Below are positions 21,301-32,941 of a stretch of 64,000 bases of DNA, piece by piece. Below the pieces are notes generated by a model, which was not told where the DNA came from, ran no database searches, and was given only the letters and a program-made list of their open reading frames with translations. Numbering within the stretch: the first letter of the stretch is position 1; every line of letters starts with the position of its first letter. This DNA comes from Diploscapter coronatus (lineage: Eukaryota > Nematoda > Chromadorea > Rhabditida > Rhabditidae). The stretch covers positions 58,923,201 to 58,987,200 of the forward strand of contig OZ038422.1 in assembly GCA_964036155.1 (NCBI GenBank), given 5' to 3'. A program made the position numbers and the translations under genes.

Positions 21301-24300
21301 CAACACAAGTCGATGAAATGATAATTTTTGGAGCAAAGCAGAGAATGCAGAAATTCTGGCATGATATTGTAATGTATAAACAATGAGTTCTGTCAGTTTT
21401 TTTTTTTTTTTCGATGTTTTATGGCATGTAAAGTAATTGTTTCAGAATTCCCTTATTGTCAAAGATGAAAGATGATTCGAAAATGATCGCTTCTGGACAA
21501 AAGGAAATGAAGACTATTGGATATAAGTGGAAAGTAGGCTAGTAGGCTAGTCTATCAAATGTATATTTCTGGTAGTTTCTGTGTCGGTTGTGAAAAGTCA
21601 TGTCGTTTTTCGGATTGCCTTGCAAAAATCCGGATGATAAAGTAATTTCTCACCTGAATGACACCCCCTCCCTTGCTTCCCTCTGTCAATGGCAGGAACT
21701 CTTTTGGCAGCCCAATCATTTTTCCGAACCAGTCCAACATGATCAGTTCGAGCTCGGTCATTGCAGGGCAGGCAGCCTGAATTGCTGTCATTTATTTTCA
21801 TTTTTTTTCAATTCGAGCATCATATAATGTCAAAATTCCGAATTTGGAAAATTAGCAGGCAGAGGAAAAATGCATTCATCTACGCAGATATCATGATCTC
21901 CAAATTCTATGAATGATAACCAGAAATCTAGACATTTTTCAGAATCGGTAGACGCTTGTGTATTTAGTTTGAATCTAGACTATTGTCATTTGCCAGTATA
22001 TCATTAGTAATTTCTGAAGGCAGCATAGGAACGCTTGCAGCACTTCATCATCAGATTATTTTACGAATAAAACAATAGATGGAGACTTGCCCAAGAGAAT
22101 CCGACACATCCGAGTGCATCGCTGATCATGTCGGCCAGAATAGAGGGGAACGAGTTGCCTGCGGGGAAGTAAGCATGGAATCTGCAAGTGACTCGAGTAA
22201 TTCAATAGGAAAGGGTGGTATTAGATATAGAAGCAAAATTCAAACATCTACATACTTCACAAGAAATATCATTCATTTTCTTCAACAGACCTCCCCAAAA
22301 CTCGATCTTTTCAAGAGTAAAAAAAAGACATGCTCTTTTCTCTCAACATGACGAAGAGTTTCCCCCCAAGTTTTGAAAAAGCTCGACTTCGAATGAATCA
22401 AATTCCCTTTAGTTCTGACTACAATCCTTCACGTGGGATGCGCAAACGTAATTCTATTTAGATCAGCAATTCTCACCGCGGATGTTGCCAGTGCGTGACC
22501 CCAGGCATGATCAAGCGCTCGAAATCGTCGATCACCGTCTCCCATGACTCGGGACGCTGCGGGGCCTCCGATGGAATCAGGTCCTGAAACATTACACGTT
22601 TTTTTGAGAATAGCATTTATTCCTAGGCTTAAATTGCATTGCATGGAAAATAATCTTTCTTCTTGAAATTCTGTGGACATTTCCACTCGAAAAATATCCT
22701 TTTACAGAACAAGCCAGACAAATAGCTTGCCTTGAGATATCCCGGCTCGATTGCAGGCACAACGCGTCTCTTGTGGATGGTCTCCAAGTAGTCGGCGATG
22801 TAGTCCACAGTCTCCTTGCCGTATTTGCGGAACTCAGATCGACTCATTCCTGAATTGTAAACAGAAATTTCTGAGCTATTACGAATCAGCGTAATTCTCA
22901 CTCTTAAAATTTGTTTTCTATTCAGAGTTCCACATACTGTATATGCCAATTTCTGGATATCTTATGGTTGCTTTGTGAATTCGAAAATCTCCATTCCTGC
23001 ACAAATCTGTTCTGCTTATCACCCCTCTCTTTCAATGAATATGTATGCAATCAAACCTCGATTTCCCTGCGGCATGATGGGATCTTCGACCGAGCCGACT
23101 CCCCCGGTCGATCTGTCGACAGAGCCACGATGATTCTGATTCTGATACATGGAGGGAAGGGAGGGCGGACTAGGAGGGACTGAGGCAGACGTAGAAAGGG
23201 GAGAGGAATAGGGCACTGTGGGGACTGTGCTGTTGAAATGCGGCAGAGCGGCGGCTGTTGATTGGGCTGACGGACCTGACTGGGACGAGGAACGCGAATA
23301 CGGACGAGGCTCAATCGGAGATTCCGACTGAAAATAAACAGATTTCACTAGGCTAAATGTTTCGATAAGTCCCTAGGAAATACTTTTTTTATCCCTGCAA
23401 GAGAGACAAGAAGGCATTTTTTAAATGTAAAAAAAAAAAAAAAAATCGTATCATGAATCGCGCCATTTTCTAAGGACCCATTGCAAACTTAGTTGCAGCA
23501 ATGCAACCAAGTATGAACGCCCATAAAGAAGGTTGATCTGTGTCATGAATTGGTCGAAATTCCAGCACAAATCTTCCCTTCTCTGCCCCACACATTTTAA
23601 CTACCTCTACCTACATATTTTGAAAAAAAATCGGAATGCAAAAAGCGATGGGTACACTCTCGTATCGCAGTCCTAAACCATTTCTGATTTGGGTCTCTTG
23701 TAGTTTTTATCCCCTCCCCCTTTTCTCTTATTACTTTTTTCAGAAAAAGAAGTGAAAAGTACAAAAGGGTAAGGGTAACTTAAGGTAAACAATACAAGAG
23801 GCCTCTGATCTGTCTTTGTTCAGCTGCGCGAAATGGGTTTCAAAATGAATGAAGTTGCTACCTATTCAGGAAAAATAGTATATTAAATCCGTTTAAAAAT
23901 CGACAGTTAGAACAAAAAACCAAGAAATGATCAGAAAAGAAGACATATTCTGCCTTACAGATATATCAATGATCAGAAATCCCTAAATGCAGACTACAGG
24001 ATAGGATCAGAGATCATTAAATATGCAATGATATCTCAAGTTAGGACTATGACTTGCAGCATCGTAAATCTGACAAAGTAGGAAGAATAATGCAATACAG
24101 ACTTGTCTGTGGGTGTAGATCGTTATCCATCAAAGCGAGATTTAGCATAGATGGATTGAAAGTTGTAAAATATGGAAGAATATTGATAAAAGTAGAGTAG
24201 AGGTAGCTCAAAATTCATAGCATATGGTATACGAATAGAATTGGCAAATTTTTGGATAATAATTTTAAATCAGACTAATCATTATTGTCATAATGAAAAA

Positions 24301-26269
24301 TTTCAAATATGCCTAATTGGTTATATTCCCTATCTCTTATCCTTCTCTAACCTACCTTTATCTAGATCTTGATTTACAACCTCACTACTTCATACATCCC
24401 ATAATTTATATGCACTACTTTTGCCTAATCATAGATCACACTACTTTACTCATAAAATATGTAAGACAGATAAAATGAAAAATTCTAGACCTTTTCTTTA
24501 AATCTATGATGCTTTTTTAAATCAGGTATATGAGCAATTTTGGTGGGTATCGATAGTTTGGTGAATAAAGACCGCCCTCCTTTGTCTGTCAAATTCTGAA
24601 GTTTGATCACAAGAAATTGCATATGCTAATCTGCAATGCGAATATGGCTAATTTAGAAAATCTGCCAAAATGTAAGATACATTAAAGAGATAGAGCAAAA
24701 ATAAAGATTTCGATTTGGAAATTGGTTACATGAAAGGTCGGTAGAAAAGAAAATGGGGCTGAAGCGCATAAAAAGCATGATGGATTTTAGGGAAAGTGAA
24801 TATCAGAAATTTACACGTTATGTAAGAATCTTTCAAATTTTCAGCTAAAAAAACTCGGCATTTCGTTGATCGTGAAATGAAAGAAATTCACTGTTCATCA
24901 GAATTTCTGATTCACCACAGCGAACAACTGCTCAGCTCAGAAGGTTCGTTTCTGCAGAGTGCCATTCACTCATTCTTCTACTTTCCCTTTATCTCTAGCC
25001 TCTTTCCCACATGCTGTTATTCCTTCCCTGTGTATATTCCCAGTGGCTGTACTCTTCATCCTCTCCCTCCTACAGCCACTGCCTACCCATCAGCTATCGA
25101 CCCCTCTACACATCGTTTCATTCTCTTCTTTTCGAGTGTTCTCCTTCACGGCCACTGACACGCTACTGACCTCCCCTCAAATTGTCGTTATCATCACTCT
25201 GACCTCACAATTTATTCGCGTCTCCTGGTCTCCTGAGCTCTTGCGGGACAGTGAATTTCCAAATCCTCGCCAAACTATTGCCACTTTGACGTTGTGCACT
25301 AATAAAAACTTGCGTTAATACAAGTTCTAACTGACGCCACAAAACTAGAAGCACAACCGTCTCCGAGCTTCTGATTTTTAGAGCAAGAACTTACGTTGTT
25401 CACCGGAATTTCTTAACCACACAGCGGCTTTTCTTTCGAAAAAAAAAATCTACTTCTGCAGCCTTCCCTTATTTGCTTACTTACCGGTGGTGCAGTGGTT
25501 TGTGCAGGTCCGTTGCTGGCAGTCGTGATTGCAGTGGAAGTTCCTCCGATGGACTGTTGCCTGGAGGGCGAGAGCGAGTCTCTGAGTCGAGTCGTCTCCC
25601 TGCCGACGTACGTGTTCAGGTTCTTCAGCGCGGACGTCAGTCCATTCACCATTCGTCCCTGCAAAAATCAACCAAATTGTCACGCAAATTTGAGAGAGAT
25701 CGAACGAAAATCCCAAAAATTGAACATCAAAAAATAGGAAAATGCCAATGAAAGTAGCGCGTAAAAGTCGAGTAAAGCAGAGCAAGCGTGAGATAAAAGA
25801 AGAGAGAATTTTTCTTGCTTTTTTCTTATTTCGTGAATCGCGATGGCTATTTGAATTCTTCATTTTCCTTCAGATCTAGCGGAATACTGTAGTTTCTGTA
25901 GAGTATTTCTATCTGATCAAAACCTTAGAAATGCAAAAATGTATCATTCGTCAATAACTTTTCAGTCTAGCCAGTTTTCGGGGAAGTTGAGTTTGAGAAA
26001 GGTCAAGATCCTAGTTCCGAATCTAATTCAATGTTGACGAAAATGATTTTACATAATGCACGATTTCTACAGTGTCTTAGGAATATAAAATATTGACCAT
26101 CTATTTTATCCAACTAGTAAAATTTAAAAATATGATTTCATTTCGTGAACCTACTACAAAAATAGGAAATGACGAATCTAAAAATTAAAAGATTCAAGTC
26201 GAGTGACGAGAAGAAGAATGACGAATGACTTACGTGAGTTCGCTGCTGCTGTTGCTGCTGATTGTCCAT
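18308..26269 (-). CDS. tdc-1: tyrosine decarboxylase (TDC-1-like), PLP-dependent
   Basis: Eighteen exons, minus: 26234-26269, 25485-25658, 23057-23327, 22731-22849, 22477-22583, 22091-22181, 21654-21776, 21159-21293, 20932-21042, 20603-20715, 20280-20429, 19875-19945, 19713-19831, 19500-19601, 19245-19307, 19079-19199, 18834-18919, 18308-18694. Every phase closes, giving 792 aa. The group II decarboxylase core spans about 163-650: [45 protein letters not shown], and [12 protein letters not shown] with the PLP lysine near 465, then [20 protein letters not shown] long S/P/Q-rich N-terminal tail (about 160 aa) and a C-terminal tail (about 140 aa, with a short K/Q helix then a proline-rich part) distinguish it from BAS-1-type AADC and favour TDC-1, which makes tyramine, the precursor of octopamine. 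Two introns use GC donors (after 22731 and after 22091). Histidine decarboxylase-like HDL-1 is the alternative. Intron 2 spans about 2.2 kb (23328-25484). Confidence 0.82.
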
Positions 26270-26891
26270 AGAGGAAATCTAGAAGAGTCAATCAAAAGTA
26301 ATCGAGAAGAGGGGACTACGGTAGTTGGACTGGGAAGGGAAGGAGATAGGAGAGTGAAGAGAGGGAAGGGAATAAGCTGGAAAGGAGGGTTTTTGAGGCT
26401 GATGGCTGATGAGCTCTGTGCAAGTGGCATTTGCCCGTTTTCCATTTGCCTATTAAAATATGAGGTCTGAAGTGAAATGGAATGGAAAGCAAAGAAGAAA
26501 GGAAAAGGCAATCAGAGCTGACAGCAGAAGTCCAAAATAGAATAGGGATAGAAGTTGGAGATCTATAAGGGAATGGCAGGCTATACAACATAGTCAGCAT
26601 AGTCAGATCAAATGAACTCGAATGACGAACTCAGAAATCCCAATCCACGATGACAAATTATTTCGTCATTTTACAATATGCGCATTCAGAACTCTCATCA
26701 CATCATAGCATTCCTGAGGTGGATATTTTTGCATCTCGAATAAAATTCTAGATTTATTTGTATCGGAAGAGTAAGTATAATAACATAAAGCACGACGATA
26801 TAGAACAAGTATCTTTTGAATATTTACATCATCTCATTTCAAAATACATCGATAAATCATTAATGACATTAATCTTCGTAGTTTATCATGG
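26270..26891. other. intergenic, between tdc-1 start and adh stop
   Basis: Short purine-rich spacer that includes the likely tdc-1 promoter and the adh 3' UTR. Open frames here are low-complexity and were rejected. Confidence 0.5.
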
Positions 26892-29459
26892 TCAAGACTT
26901 TCTTAGATCGATAACTTTTCTACCGGTGACGTTGCCAGACCTGATTGCTTCGAAAGCGGTGGATGTCTCTGCCATTGAAACAATATCCACTGGCACCTAA
27001 AATGCTTTTTCTTTCAATGTGTCTGATTTCAACAAAAAATTCTTATCACGTTTATAAAAGATAAAGACTAAATAGTCATAAATTTGAGGCAATTTAGAAA
27101 AGTATTTATATCGAGGAATTGTTGCATACGAAATAGAATAGAGGGTTTGGCAGGGAAAGATTTTTTCCCCATACTATTTCGTATGTAACGATGCAACTAT
27201 TACAACTACTTTTCGAGGTTTCACTAATTTTGTTCAATGCATTAAACAAAATCGAATTCTAGTCGCAAACCTTGACAATTCCACTGACAGCCAAATCCAA
27301 AGCAGTCGCCATTTCCGCTCTGCTTCCCACCATCGAGCCTTTCAGAGTTATGCATTTCATCACCAGATATATCACATTTATTTCCAGCTAAATTAGTGAT
27401 AGTCATTGAAATATTCAGACTAAATTAGTCTTGCATTCGATTCCTTAGGCACAGACAGCTGCACAATAGTCGACCCTTTTCGAAGATACAGAATTGCGTC
27501 ATTCACGGCCTTCATTGAATTTGCCATGTTTATCATTGCATGTGGACCACCATCGGTTTGCTAAAAGTAAAATGTTAGGAAAAAAGAAGCGAGTTTAGAA
27601 ATTTTCGACTATTTTTTCTTACTCTTTTCATGTAAAAATAATTTCTCTTCAAAACATGGTTCTTTTTCGTTTAGGTTGGATAATTTGGACAAAAAATCCA
27701 AAATAATGTTTTCAAACCTGCACGATATATGGAACGAGATTTTCACTGAACGCATCGACGAAATAATCAGCTCCTAGACTTCTGCAGTGCTGTTCTTTCG
27801 ACGAATGGTCTATCGCCAGCACTCGATAACCTTGAAATCTCAATTTTCTTCTTTCGGAATGTCCCAATTCCTACCCATAGATTTGGCGTACTGTATTCCC
27901 AGTGATCCCAATCCTCCGCCAGCCCCCGATAAAGCTACGCATTCTCCAGGCAGCAAATTACATTGTCTCAATGCACTGTAGATTGTTACTCCCTTTAATT
28001 TGAAAATGGGTTTTGTTTTTCAATTATATTTCTTCTTACCGCACATAGAATAGGGGCGATAATTGACAAATCTGCATGATCAGGCAATTTGACTGCGTCA
28101 TACGGCTTCACAGCTATGTACTGTTGGAAAGTACCGGGTCTGAAAGGTATTACAATTAGATGGCTCAAGAATGGCAAGAGGTCTTGATAGCAAGACATAA
28201 AAAACAGCAAGGAACTATTGAATACAAGTGTTAATTTATTTTCTGTTTCAATTTTATGAAACACATAGTTTCGAGCATTTTAGGACACTTGAAAGTCTAG
28301 ATTTCGTTTTTCTCTAAGGAAAAAAACTTTAAACTTCACTTTCGTTCATCCGTGATAAGATAGATCAAGAGTAGTATGGCTATGAAGAAAGATATTTTCA
28401 ATTATATTTTCTTGTCTGTTGATAATATTCAAGCTATTTACAACTTGATTAAATTTCATGAAAAAAATCTTACCTACTAACACCGAATTCGACAATCGAA
28501 GGACAAAGGAAATGTTTCTCCTTTTTGCAGAACTCACAACTGCTGCAGGCGTTGTTCATCATCTGCAATATTGTTCTGATCAAACGAAGTGACAATCGTG
28601 TGTTGAAAAATAGCGGGAAAAGGCGAGAGAGGCAGAGGCAATTACGTACCACTCTTTCTATTGTCCTCCGCTGACTCTCCATTCTCTACGCTCTAGCCTC
28701 CTTCGTGCATAGTCGTGACGCGCAATATACGTGCGTTTTTCACAAGGCGCTTTTTAACACACGAACTATCATTTCATTTGACCGATACAATAATATTTCG
28801 TCAAATTATTTAGAAAATCATAATTCCAACCTGAACTCCGACTTTATCGCCAATCTTCCAATTTTTAACGTTGCCTCCCAATTTTACAATCCTTCCACTG
28901 CCTTCATGTCCACCAATATAAGGTAATCTAGGAAAAAAATCATTATGATTTTAGAGACTGTCAGATAATGAAAACCGTAATGAGATGTTTTCTCATGAAG
29001 AATATTTATTTGTATAGAAAATAAATCACTTAAAATTTCTGAACAATCGAAAAAGAAGAAATGAACTCACTTCACCAATGGACCATAGATTCCCTCATGA
29101 CAATGCACGTCTGTGTGGCAGATTCCAGAGTATTCGAGATTCACGAGAATTTCATCTTCTTCAATTTCGGGCACAGGAATCTCCTTGATCTGAAAAATAC
29201 ATTCAAGCATATTTTCACTTCGAAAATTGTAGAATTAAAAAATCTCAAAGGTATGAGATGTTAAGAGATCTCTTGCACAACATGCGAGATTGAAGAAAAA
29301 TATATTATGAAAAGGCAAAGGAACGAAAATTCATCTTCCCTATGTTTAACCTTCAAAAATGTTTAATTTCGAGCTCGATTATAAAATAATCTTACCGTAA
29401 AATCTCCCTGGAAATTCTCTGCGATAAGAGCCAGTTGATTTTTGGGTACTTCTGCCATT
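26892..29459 (-). CDS. zinc-dependent alcohol dehydrogenase (MDR family)
   Basis: Ten exons, minus: 29396-29459, 29071-29189, 28831-28927, 28474-28562, 28040-28139, 27875-27992, 27718-27830, 27435-27560, 27271-27387, 26892-26996; about 348 aa. Catalytic zinc motifs are [12 protein letters not shown] and [10 protein letters not shown]; structural zinc cysteines are in [16 protein letters not shown]; the NAD fold is [21 protein letters not shown]; and [10 protein letters not shown] is typical of the family. Length and order match tetrameric yeast-type ADH and C. elegans SODH-1, which oxidise primary alcohols or sorbitol. A trans-splice-like acceptor (CATTTCAG) precedes the ATG. Exon 1 ends in phase 1 but exon 2 begins in phase 0; one fewer A in the A5 run at 29399-29403 would fix this. 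Intron 8 (27388-27434) uses a GC donor, and the intron between 28562 and 28831 is mostly a MITE. Confidence 0.88.
27121..27189. repeat. short inverted repeat in adh intron
   Basis: GTTGCATACGAAATAG at 27121-27136 pairs with CTATTTCGTATGTAAC at 27174-27189, one mismatch. The inner segment ATAGTATGGGGA (reverse strand) also occurs inside the MITE at 13423-13546, hinting at a shared ancestry or chance A/G-rich similarity. Confidence 0.55.
28570..28792. mobile_element. foldback MITE, family I copy B
   Basis: The ends ATTGTTCTGATCAAACGAAG and the complement of TTGTATCGGTCAAATG are inverted repeats of each other and match the element at 4893-5057. The body shares AGTGGTACG, AATTGCCTCTGCCTCT and TTTTTCAACACAC with copy A (reverse orientation). 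It fills about 83% of the adh intron 28563-28830, and one end lies 8 bases from the exon 4 acceptor. Confidence 0.75.
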
Positions 29460-30162
29460 TCCAAGCAAACGAGTCAAATGCCTGAAATGGTTTACATTTT
29501 CAACCAAACCCGAGTTGAACACAAAATGTCGATTTAATCGTTAAAGTGGAAACGAATGAGAGTTAAGATCGGAACAGATGATAAGATAAACATGACCCTT
29601 TCTCGCACAGACCACTACTCTCCATTAATTTTTTTTTTCGATACAATGGGTGTAGAGATGATACTAGCCCCTTGGATACCGATCTACTTATCTCAGCAAA
29701 TTCCTTGAAATCAAAGGAAATCTCAAGATAATCACTGTGTTATCGCATAAAGTGTACTGAACTTATCAATTTGAAAATTGAAGATGAAAATCTGGCAGCA
29801 AAGTTTTGGCTGAATATTTTAGAAGGCATCTATGTCAATCGAAGAGCAAATAGAAGGGCTGCTGGGTAAAGATTGAATTGGAATTGACAATAGGGACTCG
29901 TGGCAAGAAGTCAAAGAGTAAAGGAATAACGGAAAAGCGGCACGATTTATGTGAAAACGAAAAAGCTGCAGAAGCGATCGTAAAATCTAAAGAAGAGAGG
30001 ACTCTCTTCGAGTGCGTAGGTGCATAGAGAGAAGAAGAAACAAACTTCATCGGAACAAAGAATCAGAAATAGTAAGATTAAAGAAGTTGAGAAAATTTAT
30101 TTGCATTTGTGCAAATAAAATAACTACTTTTAATAAACAATGAGAGAAAATATTTTTAAAAA
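29460..30162. other. intergenic, adh promoter side
   Basis: Separates the UXT stop from the adh start. T/A-rich; no coding exon was recognised. Confidence 0.45.
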
Positions 30163-30778
30163 TCAAAATACCGAAATCTGTTTCTCGACGAAAGGGATAG
30201 CCCGATCGAGAGTTAATTCAGCGAATAGTTCGTCCATCAACTTGACAATCACTCGTCCATTTCGCTCTCTGAAACAATTCACATTTTTAAAATAGAAGTA
30301 AAGAGCAATTTCTTACGCAACACAGCATTCACGAATGTGCCACATTCCAGATCGACCTTCATTTGAAGTGGATCAGGATTGCTTTCCTGAATGAGGAAAA
30401 CAAATGAGAAAATATAACTAAAAAATACTAATTTTGGTAATTGCGGCAAGCAAAATCTCGTATTCGACACGCTCGTTGAGTATCCTAAAGATTCATCATC
30501 GAAAAATTAATAAACTCAATTTCAACATGTCTTCAGAACTTTTATACGGAAAAATTTGAAATCTATCTTCAATTCCAAATTGCTTGAAAGCAGAGTCGTA
30601 ATGTCACATATGAGATAAAAAGGTTTTATGAAAGTCCTTTAGAAAAGACGAGATATTTTCCCCATTAATGAATCCTGAAACGAAAAACAACGAACCTATC
30701 GATATCGCTGAGTGCCTTTGCATAGTCAGGTTTCAGCGTCTTCTCGATGAAGTCCAGATATTTCTGCACGCCAGGCTT
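30163..30778 (-). CDS. UXT-like prefoldin subunit (5' end unresolved)
   Basis: Recognised exons, minus: 30696-30778, 30429-30484, 30317-30386, 30163-30266. The parts read GVQKYLDFIEKTLKPDYAKA, then RILNERVEYEILLAAITK, PLQMKVDLECGTFVNAVL and VIVKLMDELFAELTLDRAI. This is the coiled-coil, beta-hairpin, coiled-coil plan of UXT/ART-27, an alpha-type prefoldin-like chaperone subunit of R2TP-associated complexes. The lsm-3 stop is only 178 bases upstream, with an acceptor (GTTATCAG, exon from 30854) and an ATG at 30839, so it looks like a downstream operon cistron. Two problems remain: the ATG at 30839 does not join the first recognised exon in frame, and exon 30429-30484 leaves in phase 1 while the next enters in phase 0, beside an AAAA run. 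Assembly indels or a decaying gene could explain this. Confidence 0.6.
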
Positions 30779-30955
30779 CTTTGTAAGTTGTGATTGATTT
30801 TGGGGGAAACTAAATCTCAAACATGTTCGTACTTGACATAACCAATTCGTAATCTGATAACGAGAAGCATTGAAAAAATAATTTATTTTCATCGTAAAAT
30901 AAAACATGAAATCATGAATGTTACCAGAAAAGTGAAAATGAGATCAATGGTAGAA

Positions 30956-31641
30956 TCAAGTGGCTCGTGCAGGCGGGGACACGAGAATGACTGCATCGCC
31001 GCGCACGAACAGCATGGGGATGCTCCGCTTCGTCTGCCTGTAGATCTCCTCGAACGACTCCTCGTCCACCTCCGTCGTTGTCACTATTTCTTCCACCTTA
31101 AACAAACAAAAATAGATCGTGGTGTGTGAAGTTCCAGTTTCAAAATTTAGAACCTTTGGTTTTGATTTTTTCTCCAAAATTACTTTCAGTTATGACTATT
31201 TCACTTGTGAATGTCGCACACATTTCTTACACAAATAAAGCAGGAAAACTCACGTTGGACAAGATCATGTTCAGATGCTGATCGAATGCGTGAAGTTTGC
31301 CGTGGATCTGAAACGAAAAACATCGTTTTCAGTTCAAGATACCAAAATATTTTCTCGATTTTTCTTCAATAGCCAAATGATACTTTCTACCAGAAATACG
31401 ATTTTGATAAGATGGAAGAATTCTCTCGAAACAATGTCTTGTGTTGACAAAATGAATTATTTCGCTGTAGTTAAGAGAAGAAAATACTAAAATTTATTAT
31501 TTGAAAAGATGAAATGCCAACCTCCCTGTCATTCCGCATCTTGACGTAGACGCGTTCATCGAGACTGAGTCGAATCAGGTCGAGAGGCTCCTCGACCGCC
31601 GAAGGCAGCACCTGCGCTGGCTCTTCTCGCTTGTCACCCAT
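30956..31641 (-). CDS. lsm-3: U6 snRNA-associated protein LSm3
   Basis: Three exons, minus: 31522-31641, 31254-31307, 30956-31096; phases close, 104 aa, very close to human LSM3 (102 aa). The LSm core is [20 protein letters not shown], then [19 protein letters not shown] (Sm1) and [14 protein letters not shown] Sm2, here [18 protein letters not shown], with the family's [12 protein letters not shown] insert. LSm3 is part of the LSm2-8 ring that binds the U6 3' end and of the LSm1-7 ring that acts in mRNA decay. The start follows an acceptor CTGCAG (exon from 31650). It lies between RABIF (220 bases upstream) and UXT (downstream), consistent with a trans-spliced operon. Confidence 0.95.
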
Positions 31642-31861
31642 TTCCTAATTCTGCAGGAAAAAATGCGAAAATATTTTAAATTAAAAAATATAGAAATATA
31701 TTAATAACAACCGTACGAAACGGAATATTGCAGAAGAAAATAAGTAAATTAAGTCTTACACATGTTTATTTCTGCCAATAAACAACCTTTATTAAAAAAT
31801 GACAAGAATGAGATATGCTGAGAGAGTGAATGTGATTAAAATCAACTGAAAAAGGAGTGAT
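31642..31861 (-). promoter_or_regulatory. operon intercistronic region, RABIF to lsm-3
   Basis: After the RABIF stop come two AATAAA signals (minus strand, at 31788-31793 and about 31765-31770), then, about 110-140 bases later, a T-rich tract and the CTGCAG acceptor before the lsm-3 ATG. This spacing is typical of SL2-type nematode operons. Confidence 0.65.
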
Positions 31862-32941
31862 TTATTCATCTTTGACTTTGAGTCGGACAGGAGCGAGCAA
31901 GCACAGCTTTGTGCTGGAATCCACGTAGCCAATCGGACCGAATTCACAATCAGCACAGGTCAAGTACTGAAAATCGAATTCAAGTAAAGATAATAATTTA
32001 GAAGAATTGTAAAGGATCAGAGGTTTCCCTTTCCCATGAACCCATTAGCTGGTTAGGCAGCTTTGCCGTCTTAGCCACGCCTCGTATATAAACCCCGGCT
32101 ATCATATAGCATAAGAGAGATGGGCTTGATCTCAATATTACTTGACCGTTATGATCAGGTACGCGAAAGTTTCCACTCGCAGGGGACCATCCCTCTAGCT
32201 ATTTTTTAAAATGTGTTTCGTACCCGATAATAAAGCCTTGGTGCTCATGTCTTATCCTATGCATGCTAGCAAATAGCCTACAAGTTTACTGAAGTTAACA
32301 TACTTTGATTCCGTCGACAGCGTGAGTGAAACCAACATTCTCGAACGTGTACATATCGACTATCGACCAAAAGCCGGACACCGACTCCTAAAAAAGAAAT
32401 TAATTCGAAAGGAATAATTTCTAAATTCAGCCACAATAAGCTCCTAATGATCTGTAAACATAGAAATTAAAAAAAAAAAAAAAAAACATATTATGAATGG
32501 CAAAACTTTTGAAAACATGTGATTAAAGATTCAATGAAACATATAAATGCGGTTATCAATTATTCAAACGATATCGAAGTAAAAAGAAAATCATTGCTTA
32601 TGAAGAAAATATTTTTTTCCCGTAAATTTTACGTTCACTTGCGCGTTTTCACACTATTTTTCGATATATATTTTCAAATAGTGAATATTTCCTACCTTCT
32701 GTGTGTGGTCGACATTCTTGTCTTGCCTGGGTAGAGGCAATTCGAACTGCGTCTCTGTCCAGGTCGAGTCAGCCCCCCTGCGAATCACGACACTCGAGCA
32801 GATCTCGCAGATCAGTGTCTGGTCCAGCTTATTTGGATTCAACGGACTCGCCTGCAACTCACAAAACCTCGTATCTTGCAGAATGTGACGAATTACCGCT
32901 TTGGACGAAGTCGGATTGCTTGAATGACTCGATGAGCTCAT
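31862..32941 (-). CDS. RABIF/MSS4-like Rab guanine-nucleotide releasing chaperone
   Basis: Three exons, minus: 32696-32941, 32304-32387, 31862-31966; phases close, 144 aa. Zinc ligands are in LICEICSSVVIRR and YLTCADCEFGPIG; the segment FWSIVDMYTFENVGFTHAVDGIK matches the WLVEDMFIFENVGF region of human MSS4. MSS4 binds nucleotide-free exocytic Rabs and stabilises them. The only in-frame start is the ATG at 32941, which lies inside the last coding exon of MED9 in another frame, giving an 83-base overlap. The N-terminal 35 residues, which overlap MED9, are serine-rich and unconserved. The acceptor ending at 32959 lies 17 bases upstream and could receive a spliced leader. Intron 2 is unusually rich in GC and small hairpins. 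Confidence 0.88.

Noticed and set aside
23640..23830. Possible foldback with TCTTGTA ends in tdc-1 intron 2
   Set aside because: Only scattered short matches between the two ends; no defined borders.
24877..25318. Two overlapping plus-strand frames of about 93 and 119 aa
   Set aside because: They lie in the large tdc-1 intron in pyrimidine-rich DNA; the residues are low-complexity S/F/P/L and two frames are open at once.
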